From an uncultured Collinsella sp. (GTDB taxonomy: Bacteria; Actinomycetota; Coriobacteriia; Coriobacteriales; Coriobacteriaceae): 9,845 bases of DNA. The notes below the pieces were generated by a model that did not search any database, had not been told where the DNA came from, and saw nothing but the letters and a program-made list of their open reading frames with translations. The stretch lies in contig CABUSE010000044.1 in the NCBI GenBank assembly GCA_902494135.1, forward strand, positions 1 through 9,845, in the 5' to 3' direction. Each line of letters opens with the position of its first letter. The stretch's first letter is position 1. Shown in pieces: positions 1 through 5,423 of the stretch. Made by a program: the position numbers and the translations under genes.

Positions 1-41
1 CTTCCATTCGTCACCTTCATTACTCCAACGACGAATTCTAG
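1..41 (+). CDS. Possible 3' end of an unidentified gene (partial)
   Basis: Reading from base 3 gives an open frame of 12 codons to the window edge. It ends in the peptide IRHLHYSNDEF followed by a TAG stop at 39-41. The charged, aromatic-rich ending looks like a genuine protein C-terminus, and the palindrome at 72-93 lies just behind it, as expected at a gene end. The fragment is far too short to identify, and another frame could be the real one. No function can be given. Confidence 0.35.
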   Translation, partial: SIRHLHYSNDEF

Positions 42-71
42 GCGGTGTCCCCGTCCTTTCTTGAAAGGGCG

Positions 72-93
72 GAGGCGGGGCATGCCCCGCCTC
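72..93. repeat. Perfect 22-bp GC-rich palindrome, possible terminator hairpin
   Basis: GAGGCGGGG (72-80) pairs with CCCCGCCTC (85-93) around a CATG loop, giving a 9-bp stem. It lies about 30 bp after the possible gene end at 41, so it may end that transcript. Only two T residues follow on the plus strand and no T-run follows on the minus strand, so it is a weak intrinsic terminator. A smaller hairpin, CCTTT/AAAGG with a CTTG loop, precedes it at 55-68. Confidence 0.4.
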
Positions 94-142
94 TTACACC
101 ACATCTCTGTGCGCTACCGTCGAAATGGCGATGAATACACGA

Positions 143-170
143 TTTTGATCTAACTGTTAGTCCTTATAAT
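143..170 (+). promoter_or_regulatory. Candidate promoter with perfect TATAAT
   Basis: A consensus -10 box TATAAT sits at 165-170 in a stretch much richer in A+T than the rest of the window. The -35 region is poor: TTTTGA at 143-148 leaves a 16-bp spacer. Predicted initiation is at about 176-178, exactly on the ATG at 177. The box also lies inside the imperfect palindrome GTCC-TTATAAT-GGAC (160-174), which could be an operator. Confidence 0.4.
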
Positions 171-176
171 GGACAT

Positions 177-311
177 ATGTTGCGTAACTTAAGCAAATAC
201 TGTCTATTTATATGTTGCAAACAAAGTAGCAGTACTCATTTTTGCCATTTTTTGACCACGGCCTTTGTGACAGACGTGCTGGCGGGTTCGAATCCCATGC
301 GCTGGGCATGA
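177..311 (+). CDS. Possible leaderless small ORF, 44 aa (hypothetical)
   Basis: An ATG at 177 opens a 44-codon frame that stops with TGA at 309-311. No Shine-Dalgarno sequence precedes it, but a perfect TATAAT ends six bases upstream, so a transcript could begin on or next to the ATG. Leaderless genes of this kind are common in actinobacteria. The peptide is rich in Cys, Ser, Thr and Phe, with a hydrophobic stretch around residues 8-14 and no recognised domain. Its last third runs through the T-arm-like repeat at 282-299, which argues that the frame may be accidental. Codon use is unlike that of the neighbouring housekeeping genes. It should be treated as a weak candidate. Confidence 0.2.
   Translation: MLRNLSKYCLFICCKQSSSTHFCHFLTTAFVTDVLAGSNPMRWA
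282..299. repeat. T-arm-like direct repeat, copy A
   Basis: An 18-bp sequence containing the tRNA T-arm core GGGTTCGAATCCC is followed by ATG and, after four different bases, GGGC. The same 18 bp recur at 467-484, 185 bp away. On the plus strand it has no matching acceptor, D or anticodon arm, so it is not a complete tRNA gene. Confidence 0.75.
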
Positions 312-340
312 AAAAGGAAAGGCCTCCATCGCTGGAGGCC
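311..340 (-). terminator. Intrinsic terminator, minus strand (module A)
   Basis: On the minus strand GGCCTCCA (340-333) and TGGAGGCC (328-321) form a perfect 8-bp stem with a 4-nt loop. It is followed by TTTCCTTTTT (320-311). It lies just downstream of the truncated tRNA-Val 3' end at 352-369, in the same relative place as the terminator that follows the intact tRNA-Val. Confidence 0.75.
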
Positions 341-351
341 TATCAAATCAG

Positions 352-369
352 TGGTGGGCGATGAGGGAT
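352..369 (-). pseudogene. Truncated tRNA-Val: last 18 nt only
   Basis: These 18 bp are identical to 536-553, the 3' end of the intact tRNA-Val: the outer T-stem strand, the acceptor 3' strand, the discriminator base and CCA. The rest of the tRNA is absent; the match ends abruptly at 369/370, where a GC-rich insert begins. A minus-strand terminator follows, as it does for the intact gene. The remnant may come from partial tandem duplication of the tRNA gene, or from an element that used the tRNA 3' end as an attachment site. Confidence 0.65.
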
Positions 370-466
370 GTCCGCGTGCGGCTCCGCCGCCCGCATCCGC
401 TTCGTCGCTTCGCTCCTCGCGTGCTGCGCTGGAAAACGCTTCGCGTTTCCTCAGCTCCGCACCCTT
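370..466. other. GC-rich insert between tRNA-like repeats
   Basis: About 97 bp of very GC-rich sequence separates the truncated tRNA-Val end (352-369) from T-arm-like copy B (467-484). It has short inverted ends, GTGCGG at 376-381 against CCGCAC at 457-462. Inside are a hairpin (GGAAA and CGC at 431-439 pairing with 443-450) and several CTTCG-type repeats. Both strands are open in some frames, but the translations are Arg/Ser-rich and resemble no protein family known to me. It is probably a structured repeat or a small non-autonomous element rather than a gene. Confidence 0.45.
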
Positions 467-484
467 GCGGGTTCGAATCCCATG
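467..484. repeat. T-arm-like direct repeat, copy B
   Basis: These 18 bp are identical to 282-299 and again contain GGGTTCGAATCCC followed by ATG and, four bases later, GGGC. The copy marks the start of the second 185-bp module, which continues through a minus-strand terminator into the 3' end of the intact tRNA-Val. Confidence 0.75.
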
Positions 485-494
485 AAATGGGCCC

Positions 495-526
495 AAACAA
501 AAACGGTCCCCTTTCGAGGACCGTTT
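495..526 (-). terminator. Intrinsic terminator of tRNA-Val
   Basis: On the minus strand AAACGGTCC (526-518) and GGACCGTTT (509-501) form a 9-bp stem with an 8-nt loop. The T-rich tail TTTTTGTTT (503-495) overlaps the foot of the stem. It begins 10 bases after the CCA end of tRNA-Val, the usual place for a tRNA terminator. Confidence 0.85.
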
Positions 527-535
527 CCAATTCAA

Positions 536-611
536 TGGTGGGCGATGAGGGATTCGAACCCCCAGCCTTGTGCGTGTAAAGCACCTGCGCTAACCGTTGC
601 GCCAATCGCCC
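536..611 (-). tRNA. tRNA-Val (anticodon UAC)
   Basis: Read on the minus strand from 611, the gene folds into a full cloverleaf of 76 nt. The 7-bp acceptor stem GGGCGAT/ATCGCCC is perfect. The D-stem is GCGC/GCGC and the anticodon loop is TTTACAC, with UAC at positions 34-36. The T-arm is GGGGG-TTCGAAT-CCCTC. Discriminator A and an encoded CCA end at 536. The first anticodon-stem pair is a G-A mismatch (27/43); the other four pairs are standard. A -10-like TATACT lies upstream and an intrinsic terminator follows. The last 18 nt are duplicated at 352-369. Confidence 0.95.
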
Positions 612-621
612 GTGCGGAGAG

Positions 622-649
622 AGTATAGCAAAACAATCGCCCCATTCAC
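622..649 (-). promoter_or_regulatory. Promoter of tRNA-Val
   Basis: On the minus strand TATACT (627-622) lies 10 bases before the mature tRNA 5' end at 611, so initiation would fall at about 615. The -35 region is weak: GTGAAT (649-644) gives a 16-bp spacer. The -10 box and its position support the call; the -35 box is uncertain. Confidence 0.5.
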
Positions 650-741
650 CTCATATCCATTAAAGGTAACCGGCGCGTGTCACAGCGGAGCTGATTCAGT
701 TGAGATTGCCTGAACATTCCGCCCCTCTTTACGCCCTCGGG

Positions 742-747
742 TATACT
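742..747 (+). promoter_or_regulatory. Candidate -10 box for asnB
   Basis: TATACT at 742-747 is the best -10 hexamer between tRNA-Val and asnB. It would give a leader of about 45 nt. No good -35 hexamer stands at 16-18 bp spacing, so an activator or a non-standard promoter is possible. I saw no T-box or other riboswitch-like leader; the distance to the start codon is too short for one. Confidence 0.45.
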
Positions 748-798
748 CAAAAGCTACTGATTCGATTTGATGCCCAGCAACAGCAGAGGGGATAGTAT

Positions 799-2679
799 AT
801 GTGCGGTTTTGTCGGTTTTGTCGGTGGGACGGATAACCAATCCGAGGTGCTCACCAAGATGATGGACCGCATCGTCCATCGCGGTCCCGACATGGGCGGT
901 CAGTTTATCGACGGCCGCGTTGCCCTGGGCTTCCGCCGCCTGTCGATCCTCGACCTGACCGAGGCCGGCGCTCAGCCCATGGCCAATGAGGACGGCAGCG
1001 TCGTCATTGTCTTCAACGGCGAGATCTACAACTTCCAAGAACTCCGTTCCGAGCTCGAGGCCAAGGGCTACAAGTTCCACTGCGGCGCCGACACCGAGAG
1101 CCTCCTGCACGGCTACGAGGAGTGGGGCGAGGCCGTACTCGATCGTCTGCGCGGTATGTACGCCTTCGTCATCTGGGACAAAAAGAAGAACAAGCTTTTT
1201 GGCGCCCGCGACATCTTTGGCATCAAGCCGCTCTACTACTATCCCATGGCCGATGCGGGCGACGGCGCTCCGGGCGTGCTCTTTGGTTCCGAGATCAAGA
1301 GCTTCCTGGACTACCCGCACTTCCACAAGGCGGTCAACAAAAAGGCTCTGCGTCCGTACATGACGCTGCAGTATTCGGCGACTGAGGAGACCTTCTTCGA
1401 GGGTGTCTACAAGCTGCCGCCGGCGCACTACTTTACCGTCGATATCCCGACCGGCAAGATGAACATCGAGCGCTACTGGGATTGCGATTACTCTGCCGTC
1501 GAGAAGCCGTTCGAAGAGTATGTCGATGAGCTGGACGAGGTCGTGCACGAGAGTGTCGAGGCCCATCGCATCGCCGACGTCAAGGTCGCGTCGTTCCTCT
1601 CCGGTGGCGTCGACTCCAGCTACATCGCCGCTTGCCTCATGCCCGACAAGACCTTCTCGGTGGGCTTTGACTACAAGAACTTCAACGAGACCAACTACGC
1701 CAAGGAACTTTCCGATAAGCTCGGCGTCGAGAACGTTCGCAAGATGATTACCGCCGACGAGTTCTTCGGTGCGCTCGAGGACATCCAGTATCACATGGAC
1801 GAGCCGCAGTCCAACCTGTCTTCCGTGCCGCTGTGGTTCTTGGCCGAGATGGCCCGCAAGGACGTTACCGTCGTGCTTTCGGGCGAAGGCGCCGACGAGC
1901 TCTTTGGCGGCTACGCCTACTACGAGGACACGGTCCCGGTGCGCAAGTACAAAAAGATGGTGCCGCTGCCCATCCGTCGCGCGCTCGGTAACCTGGCGCT
2001 GCATATGCCGTACTTCAAGGGACATAACTTCCTGGTCAAGGGTGCCGAGATCCCCGAGAAGTCGTTCCTGGGACAGGCTCTGGTATGGCCGGAGCGCGAG
2101 GTCGACGGCGTGCTCAAGCCCGAGTACAACACCGGCGATGGCGCCTTCGAGCTTGCCGCTCCCATCTATGCGCGCGTGAAGGGTCAGCCCGAGCTGGTCA
2201 AGAAGCAGTACCTGGACATGAACATGTGGCTCCCGGGCGACATTCTGCTCAAGGCCGACAAGATGTGCATGGCACACTCACTGGAGCTGCGCGTGCCCTT
2301 CCTGGACCGCAAAGTCATGGAGTTCGCCGAGCACATTCCCGACCGCTACCGCATTAACGAGAACGGCAACAAACAGGTACTCCGCCACGCTGCCAACAAG
2401 TCGCTGCCCGATGAGTGGGCCACCCGTCCCAAGGTGGGCTTCCCGGTGCCGATTGTCTACTGGCTGCGCGAGCAAAAGTGGTACGACTATGTCAAGGAGT
2501 ACTTCACCGCGCCGTGGGCAAGCGAGTTCTTCAATACCGACGAACTCATGCACCTGCTCGATCTGCACTTTGCGGGCAAGGGCGATTTCCAGCGCAAGAT
2601 CTATACGCCGCTCGTGTTCTTGGTGTGGTACAAGCGCTTCTTTATCGACGAGGACCAGCCCGCTGTTCAGGCTGCCTAG
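799..2679 (+). CDS. asnB: Asparagine synthetase, glutamine-hydrolysing
   Basis: The 626-residue protein converts aspartate, ATP and glutamine into asparagine, AMP, PPi and glutamate in the cytoplasm. Cys2, right after the initiator Met in MCGFVGF, is the glutaminase nucleophile exposed by Met removal. RGP near residue 28 and NGEIYN at 73-78 complete the class II amidotransferase domain, about residues 1-200. The synthetase domain follows, with the PPi-loop SGGVDS at 268-273 and SGEGADELFGGY from 361. Length and domain order match bacterial AsnB of about 630 residues. All key residues are present, so both half-reactions should work. The start is fixed by the Cys2 requirement and by AGAGGGG at 785-791. 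The gene stands alone, with its own terminator at 2705-2729. Confidence 0.96.
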   Translation: MCGFVGFVGGTDNQSEVLTKMMDRIVHRGPDMGGQFIDGRVALGFRRLSILDLTEAGAQPMANEDGSVVIVFNGEIYNFQELRSELEAKGYKFHCGADTESLLHGYEEWGEAVLDRLRGMYAFVIWDKKKNKLFGARDIFGIKPLYYYPMADAGDGAPGVLFGSEIKSFLDYPHFHKAVNKKALRPYMTLQYSATEETFFEGVYKLPPAHYFTVDIPTGKMNIERYWDCDYSAVEKPFEEYVDELDEVVHESVEAHRIADVKVASFLSGGVDSSYIAACLMPDKTFSVGFDYKNFNETNYAKELSDKLGVENVRKMITADEFFGALEDIQYHMDEPQSNLSSVPLWFLAEMARKDVTVVLSGEGADELFGGYAYYEDTVPVRKYKKMVPLPIRRALGNLALHMPYFKGHNFLVKGAEIPEKSFLGQALVWPEREVDGVLKPEYNTGDGAFELAAPIYARVKGQPELVKKQYLDMNMWLPGDILLKADKMCMAHSLELRVPFLDRKVMEFAEHIPDRYRINENGNKQVLRHAANKSLPDEWATRPKVGFPVPIVYWLREQKWYDYVKEYFTAPWASEFFNTDELMHLLDLHFAGKGDFQRKIYTPLVFLVWYKRFFIDEDQPAVQAA

Positions 2680-2704
2680 CCTCGGCTGACGAACGCCTGC
2701 GCGT

Positions 2705-2729
2705 AACGGCTCCTCCGGGAGCCGTTTTT
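2705..2729 (+). terminator. Intrinsic terminator of asnB
   Basis: AACGGCTCC (2705-2713) and GGAGCCGTT (2718-2726) form a perfect 9-bp stem with the loop TCCG, ending in TTTTT (2725-2729). It lies 26 bases after the asnB stop codon and separates asnB from the Mur ligase gene. Confidence 0.92.
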
Positions 2730-2756
2730 GCGTGGGTGCGTTTCAGTTACTATAAA
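2728..2756 (+). promoter_or_regulatory. Promoter of the murE-like gene
   Basis: TTGCGT (2728-2733) and TATAAA (2751-2756) are separated by exactly 17 bp. Initiation would fall at about 2763, giving a leader of about 28 nt. The -35 box begins inside the T-run of the asnB terminator, so the two signals are packed together. The ribosome site AAAGG at 2780-2784 precedes the ATG at 2791. Confidence 0.6.
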
Positions 2757-2790
2757 ACCGTCCCTGCCAAATGGCTGAGAAAGGTGAAAG

Positions 2791-4353
2791 ATGCACCATT
2801 CGGATTCCGCGACCGTGACCACGGTCGATACGCTTGCCAAGCTTCTCGATGTGTGCGGCGAGCTGCGCGCATCAGAGCAGGTTGACGAGCGTGCCGTGAC
2901 CGGCTGCTCGTTTGATTCGCGCACGGTCTCGGCAGGTGACGTGTTCTTCTGCAAAGGTGCTGCCTTTAAGCCCGTGTTTTTGAGCATGGCGCTCGATGCG
3001 GGCGCCGTCGCATTTGTGTGCGAGGAGTCACTGGTCGAGTCTCTGGAGCCGCTGGCGCAGGAGAGCGGCGCGGCGATGCTGGTCGTGGATAGCGTCCGCA
3101 CGGCCATGGCCCTGTTGCCGCCGGAGGTCTACAACCGCCCCGACCACGACGTTAAGATCGTGGGCATCACCGGTACCAAGGGAAAGACCACGGCCGCTTT
3201 TATGCTCCAGTCGATTATCAAAGCGGCGGGCGAGTCCTGCGGCATGATCGGCTCGGTGAGTACCGACGATGGCATCGAGTGCTATGAGAGCACCAATACT
3301 ACGCCCGAGGCCCCCGAGGTCTGGCGCCATATCGCCAACTGCCGCACGTCCGGTCGCCAGTCCATGGTCATGGAGGTCTCGAGCCAGGCGCTCAAGTACC
3401 AACGCGTCGAGAATCTGCCGTTTGACGTGGCGTGCTTCCTCAACATCGGCCGCGACCACATCTCGCCGATTGAACACCCCACGTTTGAGGATTATTTTGA
3501 GAGCAAACTCAGGATCTTTGACCAGGCAAAGACCGCCGTGGTGAATCTGGGCACCGAAGAGGCCGACCGTGTGCTGGAGGCAGCGTCGACGGCCGAGCGC
3601 TTGGTGACCGTTGGCGTCGAGCATCCCGAGGCAAGCCTGTGGGCGAGCGACGTACGCATGGTCGGCTTTAGCATCGAGTTCAACTTGCATGGCCTGTGTG
3701 CCGACGAGTCCGAGGCGGGGGAGAAGATCCTGCTGGGTATCGCGGGAGACTTTAACGTGGAGAACGCGCTGGTCGCTATCGCCGCTGCGCGCGAGATCGG
3801 CATCGGTATCGATGCCATCAAGAAGGGCCTCTCCAAACTGCGTGTGCCGGGCCGTATGGAGGTCGTGGAGTCGAAGGACGGCCGCGTGATCTGCGTTGTC
3901 GACTATGCGCACAACCAGCTTTCGTTCCGTTCGCTTTTCTCGTCGGTCAAGCGCGCGTTTCCCGCTAGCCCGGTCATCGCAGTGTTTGGTGCTGCCGGCG
4001 GCAAGGCGCAGGAGCGCCGCGAGCAGCTTCCGCGTGAGGCCGCACCGTATTCCGACCTGATGATCTTTGCCAACGAGGATCCAGCTCACGAAGACCCGAT
4101 GAAGGTCTGTCGCGAGCTTGCCGAGCATGTTCCCGACGATACGCCGAACAAGATCATCCTCGACCGCGAAGCCGCCGTGCATGCGGCGTTCAAGGCGGCG
4201 CGCGAGGAGTACGTCAACCCCGATGCTCCCACCATTGTCTTGCTGCTGGCAAAGGGTGACGAGGAGCTCATGCACGTGGGCGACGAGTTCGTGCCCGTCG
4301 AGAGCGACCTTTCGCTGGCCAATCGCCTAATCGATGTTACCCAGTTTGACTAA
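2791..4353 (+). CDS. murE: UDP-MurNAc-tripeptide synthetase (MurE), likely L-lysine type
   Basis: This 520-residue Mur ligase should add the third amino acid to UDP-MurNAc-L-Ala-D-Glu in the cytoplasm, using ATP. The N-terminal domain carries the MurE-type pattern DSRTVSAGDVFFC near residues 40-55. The ATP loop is GTKGKTT at 128-134, STNTTP at 167-172 binds substrate, and EVSSQA at 195-200 is followed by DHISPIEHPTFEDYFESK. Lys239 in that stretch is the expected carbamylated lysine. Diaminopimelate enzymes carry DNPR-x-EDP; here the stretch is NEDPAHEDP at 428-436, with Ala432 where the diaminopimelate-binding Arg should be. GTKGKTT, SSQA and the IEHPTFEDYF segment recall lysine-adding MurE of lactobacilli and streptococci. 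Lysine or ornithine is therefore the likely substrate (inference). A second MurE elsewhere in the genome cannot be excluded. Confidence 0.88.
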   Translation: MHHSDSATVTTVDTLAKLLDVCGELRASEQVDERAVTGCSFDSRTVSAGDVFFCKGAAFKPVFLSMALDAGAVAFVCEESLVESLEPLAQESGAAMLVVDSVRTAMALLPPEVYNRPDHDVKIVGITGTKGKTTAAFMLQSIIKAAGESCGMIGSVSTDDGIECYESTNTTPEAPEVWRHIANCRTSGRQSMVMEVSSQALKYQRVENLPFDVACFLNIGRDHISPIEHPTFEDYFESKLRIFDQAKTAVVNLGTEEADRVLEAASTAERLVTVGVEHPEASLWASDVRMVGFSIEFNLHGLCADESEAGEKILLGIAGDFNVENALVAIAAAREIGIGIDAIKKGLSKLRVPGRMEVVESKDGRVICVVDYAHNQLSFRSLFSSVKRAFPASPVIAVFGAAGGKAQERREQLPREAAPYSDLMIFANEDPAHEDPMKVCRELAEHVPDDTPNKIILDREAAVHAAFKAAREEYVNPDAPTIVLLLAKGDEELMHVGDEFVPVESDLSLANRLIDVTQFD

Positions 4354-4362
4354 TGAACCATG

Positions 4363-4395
4363 ATGGCGGCGGCGCTCTGAGTGCGCTGTCGCCAT
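4363..4395 (+). other. Strong intergenic hairpin after murE, no T-run
   Basis: Bases 4363-4375 pair with 4383-4395 over 13 continuous pairs (11 Watson-Crick, two G-U) around a 7-nt loop. The stem starts 10 bases after the murE stop codon. No T-run follows on either strand, so it is not a standard intrinsic terminator. It may protect the transcript's 3' end, pause polymerase or assist Rho. The next gene starts at 4461. Confidence 0.6.
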
Positions 4396-4460
4396 AAGCG
4401 TGTTCCCTCAATCAAAACATGCCGTCCAAGTCCAAACCCTTCTACGTAAACGGAGTAACC

Positions 4461-5372
4461 ATGTCCCACAACACCCTGCCGACCGTTGCCGAGCTTTCGG
4501 GCGAGATGCGCGAGCGTTTGGCCAAGGTCAAGTACGTCTTTACCGACCTGGATGCCACGATGCTCGCACCCGGCTCGTGCGTGCTGCGCGACAACGACGG
4601 CAACCCCTCGACCAAACTCGTCGAGGCCGTCGTGGCGCTCGCTCGCGCTGGTATTCAGGTGGTTCCCACCTCGGGCCGCAACCGTACCATGATCCACGAG
4701 GACGCGCGCGTGCTCGGCCTCAACTCCTACATTGGTGAGATGGGCGGTCTGGTTATGTACGACCTCAAAGCCAACGATTGGGAGTATCTGACCGGTGACA
4801 TGCCTTACGACCCCGCCTGCGGCCTCACGCCGCACCAGGTGATCGAGCAGACCGGCGTGTGCGAGAAGATCCTTGCCCGCTGGCCGCACAAGATCGAGTA
4901 CCACAACGACATGTCGACCGGCTACAAATACCGTGAGGTCACCGTCGGCATGCGCGGCAATGTGCCCGACGATGAGGTCCAGGCCATCCTGGACGAGGCC
5001 GGCTGCGGTCTGATCTGGGCTTGCAACGGCCATCTGACTCATCTGTCCAAGCCGACGACGCTCGAGCTCGATCGCGTCGAGGACGGTCGCGCCTTCAACA
5101 TCAACCCCGCGGGCCTCAACAAAGGCGTCGCCATTGCGCGCTTCTGCGAGCACCTGGGGATCGAGCGCGAGGAGACGTTGGCGCTCGGCGATTCCGAGTC
5201 CGACTTCTACATGGCCGATCACGTGGGCACGTTCTGCCTGGTCGAGAATGGCCTGACGAGCGCCGGCGCGCCCGAGTTCCTGGCTGCTTGCGAGAACGCT
5301 TTCGTTACGCGCGGCAAAATTGTCGACGGTTGGGCGGCGACGGCAGAGCTGCTGGTCGCGGCGCGTTCGTAG
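4461..5372 (+). CDS. HAD-superfamily (Cof/type IIB-like) phosphatase
   Basis: The 303-residue protein has all four HAD hydrolase motifs in order. Motif I is DLDAT (residues 29-33), with Asp29 as nucleophile and Asp31 as acid/base. Motif II is TSGR around Ser71, motif III is Lys221 in LNKG, and motif IV is GDSESD (243-248), which binds Mg2+. The long segment between motifs II and III fits a type IIB cap, as in Cof/YidA sugar-phosphate phosphatases. The substrate cannot be read from the sequence. The start at 4461 is chosen for CGGAG (4451-4455) five bases upstream; the in-frame ATG at 4419 has no ribosome site. The gene sits 107 bp after murE and 51 bp before murI, so it is probably cotranscribed with murI. 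No signal peptide is seen, so it is cytoplasmic. Confidence 0.88.
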   Translation: MSHNTLPTVAELSGEMRERLAKVKYVFTDLDATMLAPGSCVLRDNDGNPSTKLVEAVVALARAGIQVVPTSGRNRTMIHEDARVLGLNSYIGEMGGLVMYDLKANDWEYLTGDMPYDPACGLTPHQVIEQTGVCEKILARWPHKIEYHNDMSTGYKYREVTVGMRGNVPDDEVQAILDEAGCGLIWACNGHLTHLSKPTTLELDRVEDGRAFNINPAGLNKGVAIARFCEHLGIEREETLALGDSESDFYMADHVGTFCLVENGLTSAGAPEFLAACENAFVTRGKIVDGWAATAELLVAARS

Positions 5373-5423
5373 CGCGGCGTCGCCGCACTTGGACATGTCT
5401 TTTCGAGAGAGACTGGTGAGGTA

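Noticed and set aside
282..299. A complete plus-strand tRNA around the T-arm-like repeats
   Set aside because: No acceptor, D or anticodon arm can be paired upstream of either copy (282 or 467).
236..605. Minus-strand ORFs of 85 and 99 codons over the tRNA-Val region
   Set aside because: They translate the tRNA gene, its terminator and the repeat modules. Peptides such as SNPSSPT come from T-arm and acceptor sequence and are well-known false gene calls.
361..628. Plus-strand ORFs of 72 and 86 codons over the same region
   Set aside because: They run antisense through tRNA-Val and the GC-rich insert and have no ribosome site.
612..798. T-box or riboswitch leader before asnB
   Set aside because: The leader from the likely -10 box is only about 45 nt, and no T-box sequence or stem series was found.
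754..2277. Long minus-strand ORF of 507 codons antisense to asnB
   Set aside because: It mirrors the codon pattern of asnB, a typical shadow in GC-rich genes. It has no ribosome site or known motif, and asnB is certain.
3028..4275. Minus-strand ORF of 415 codons antisense to murE
   Set aside because: Shadow of a certain gene; the Arg/His/Leu-rich translation resembles no family known to me.
4419..4460. Earlier ATG for the HAD phosphatase
   Set aside because: No ribosome site before 4419, whereas CGGAG precedes 4461 at normal spacing, and the HAD fold does not need the extra residues.
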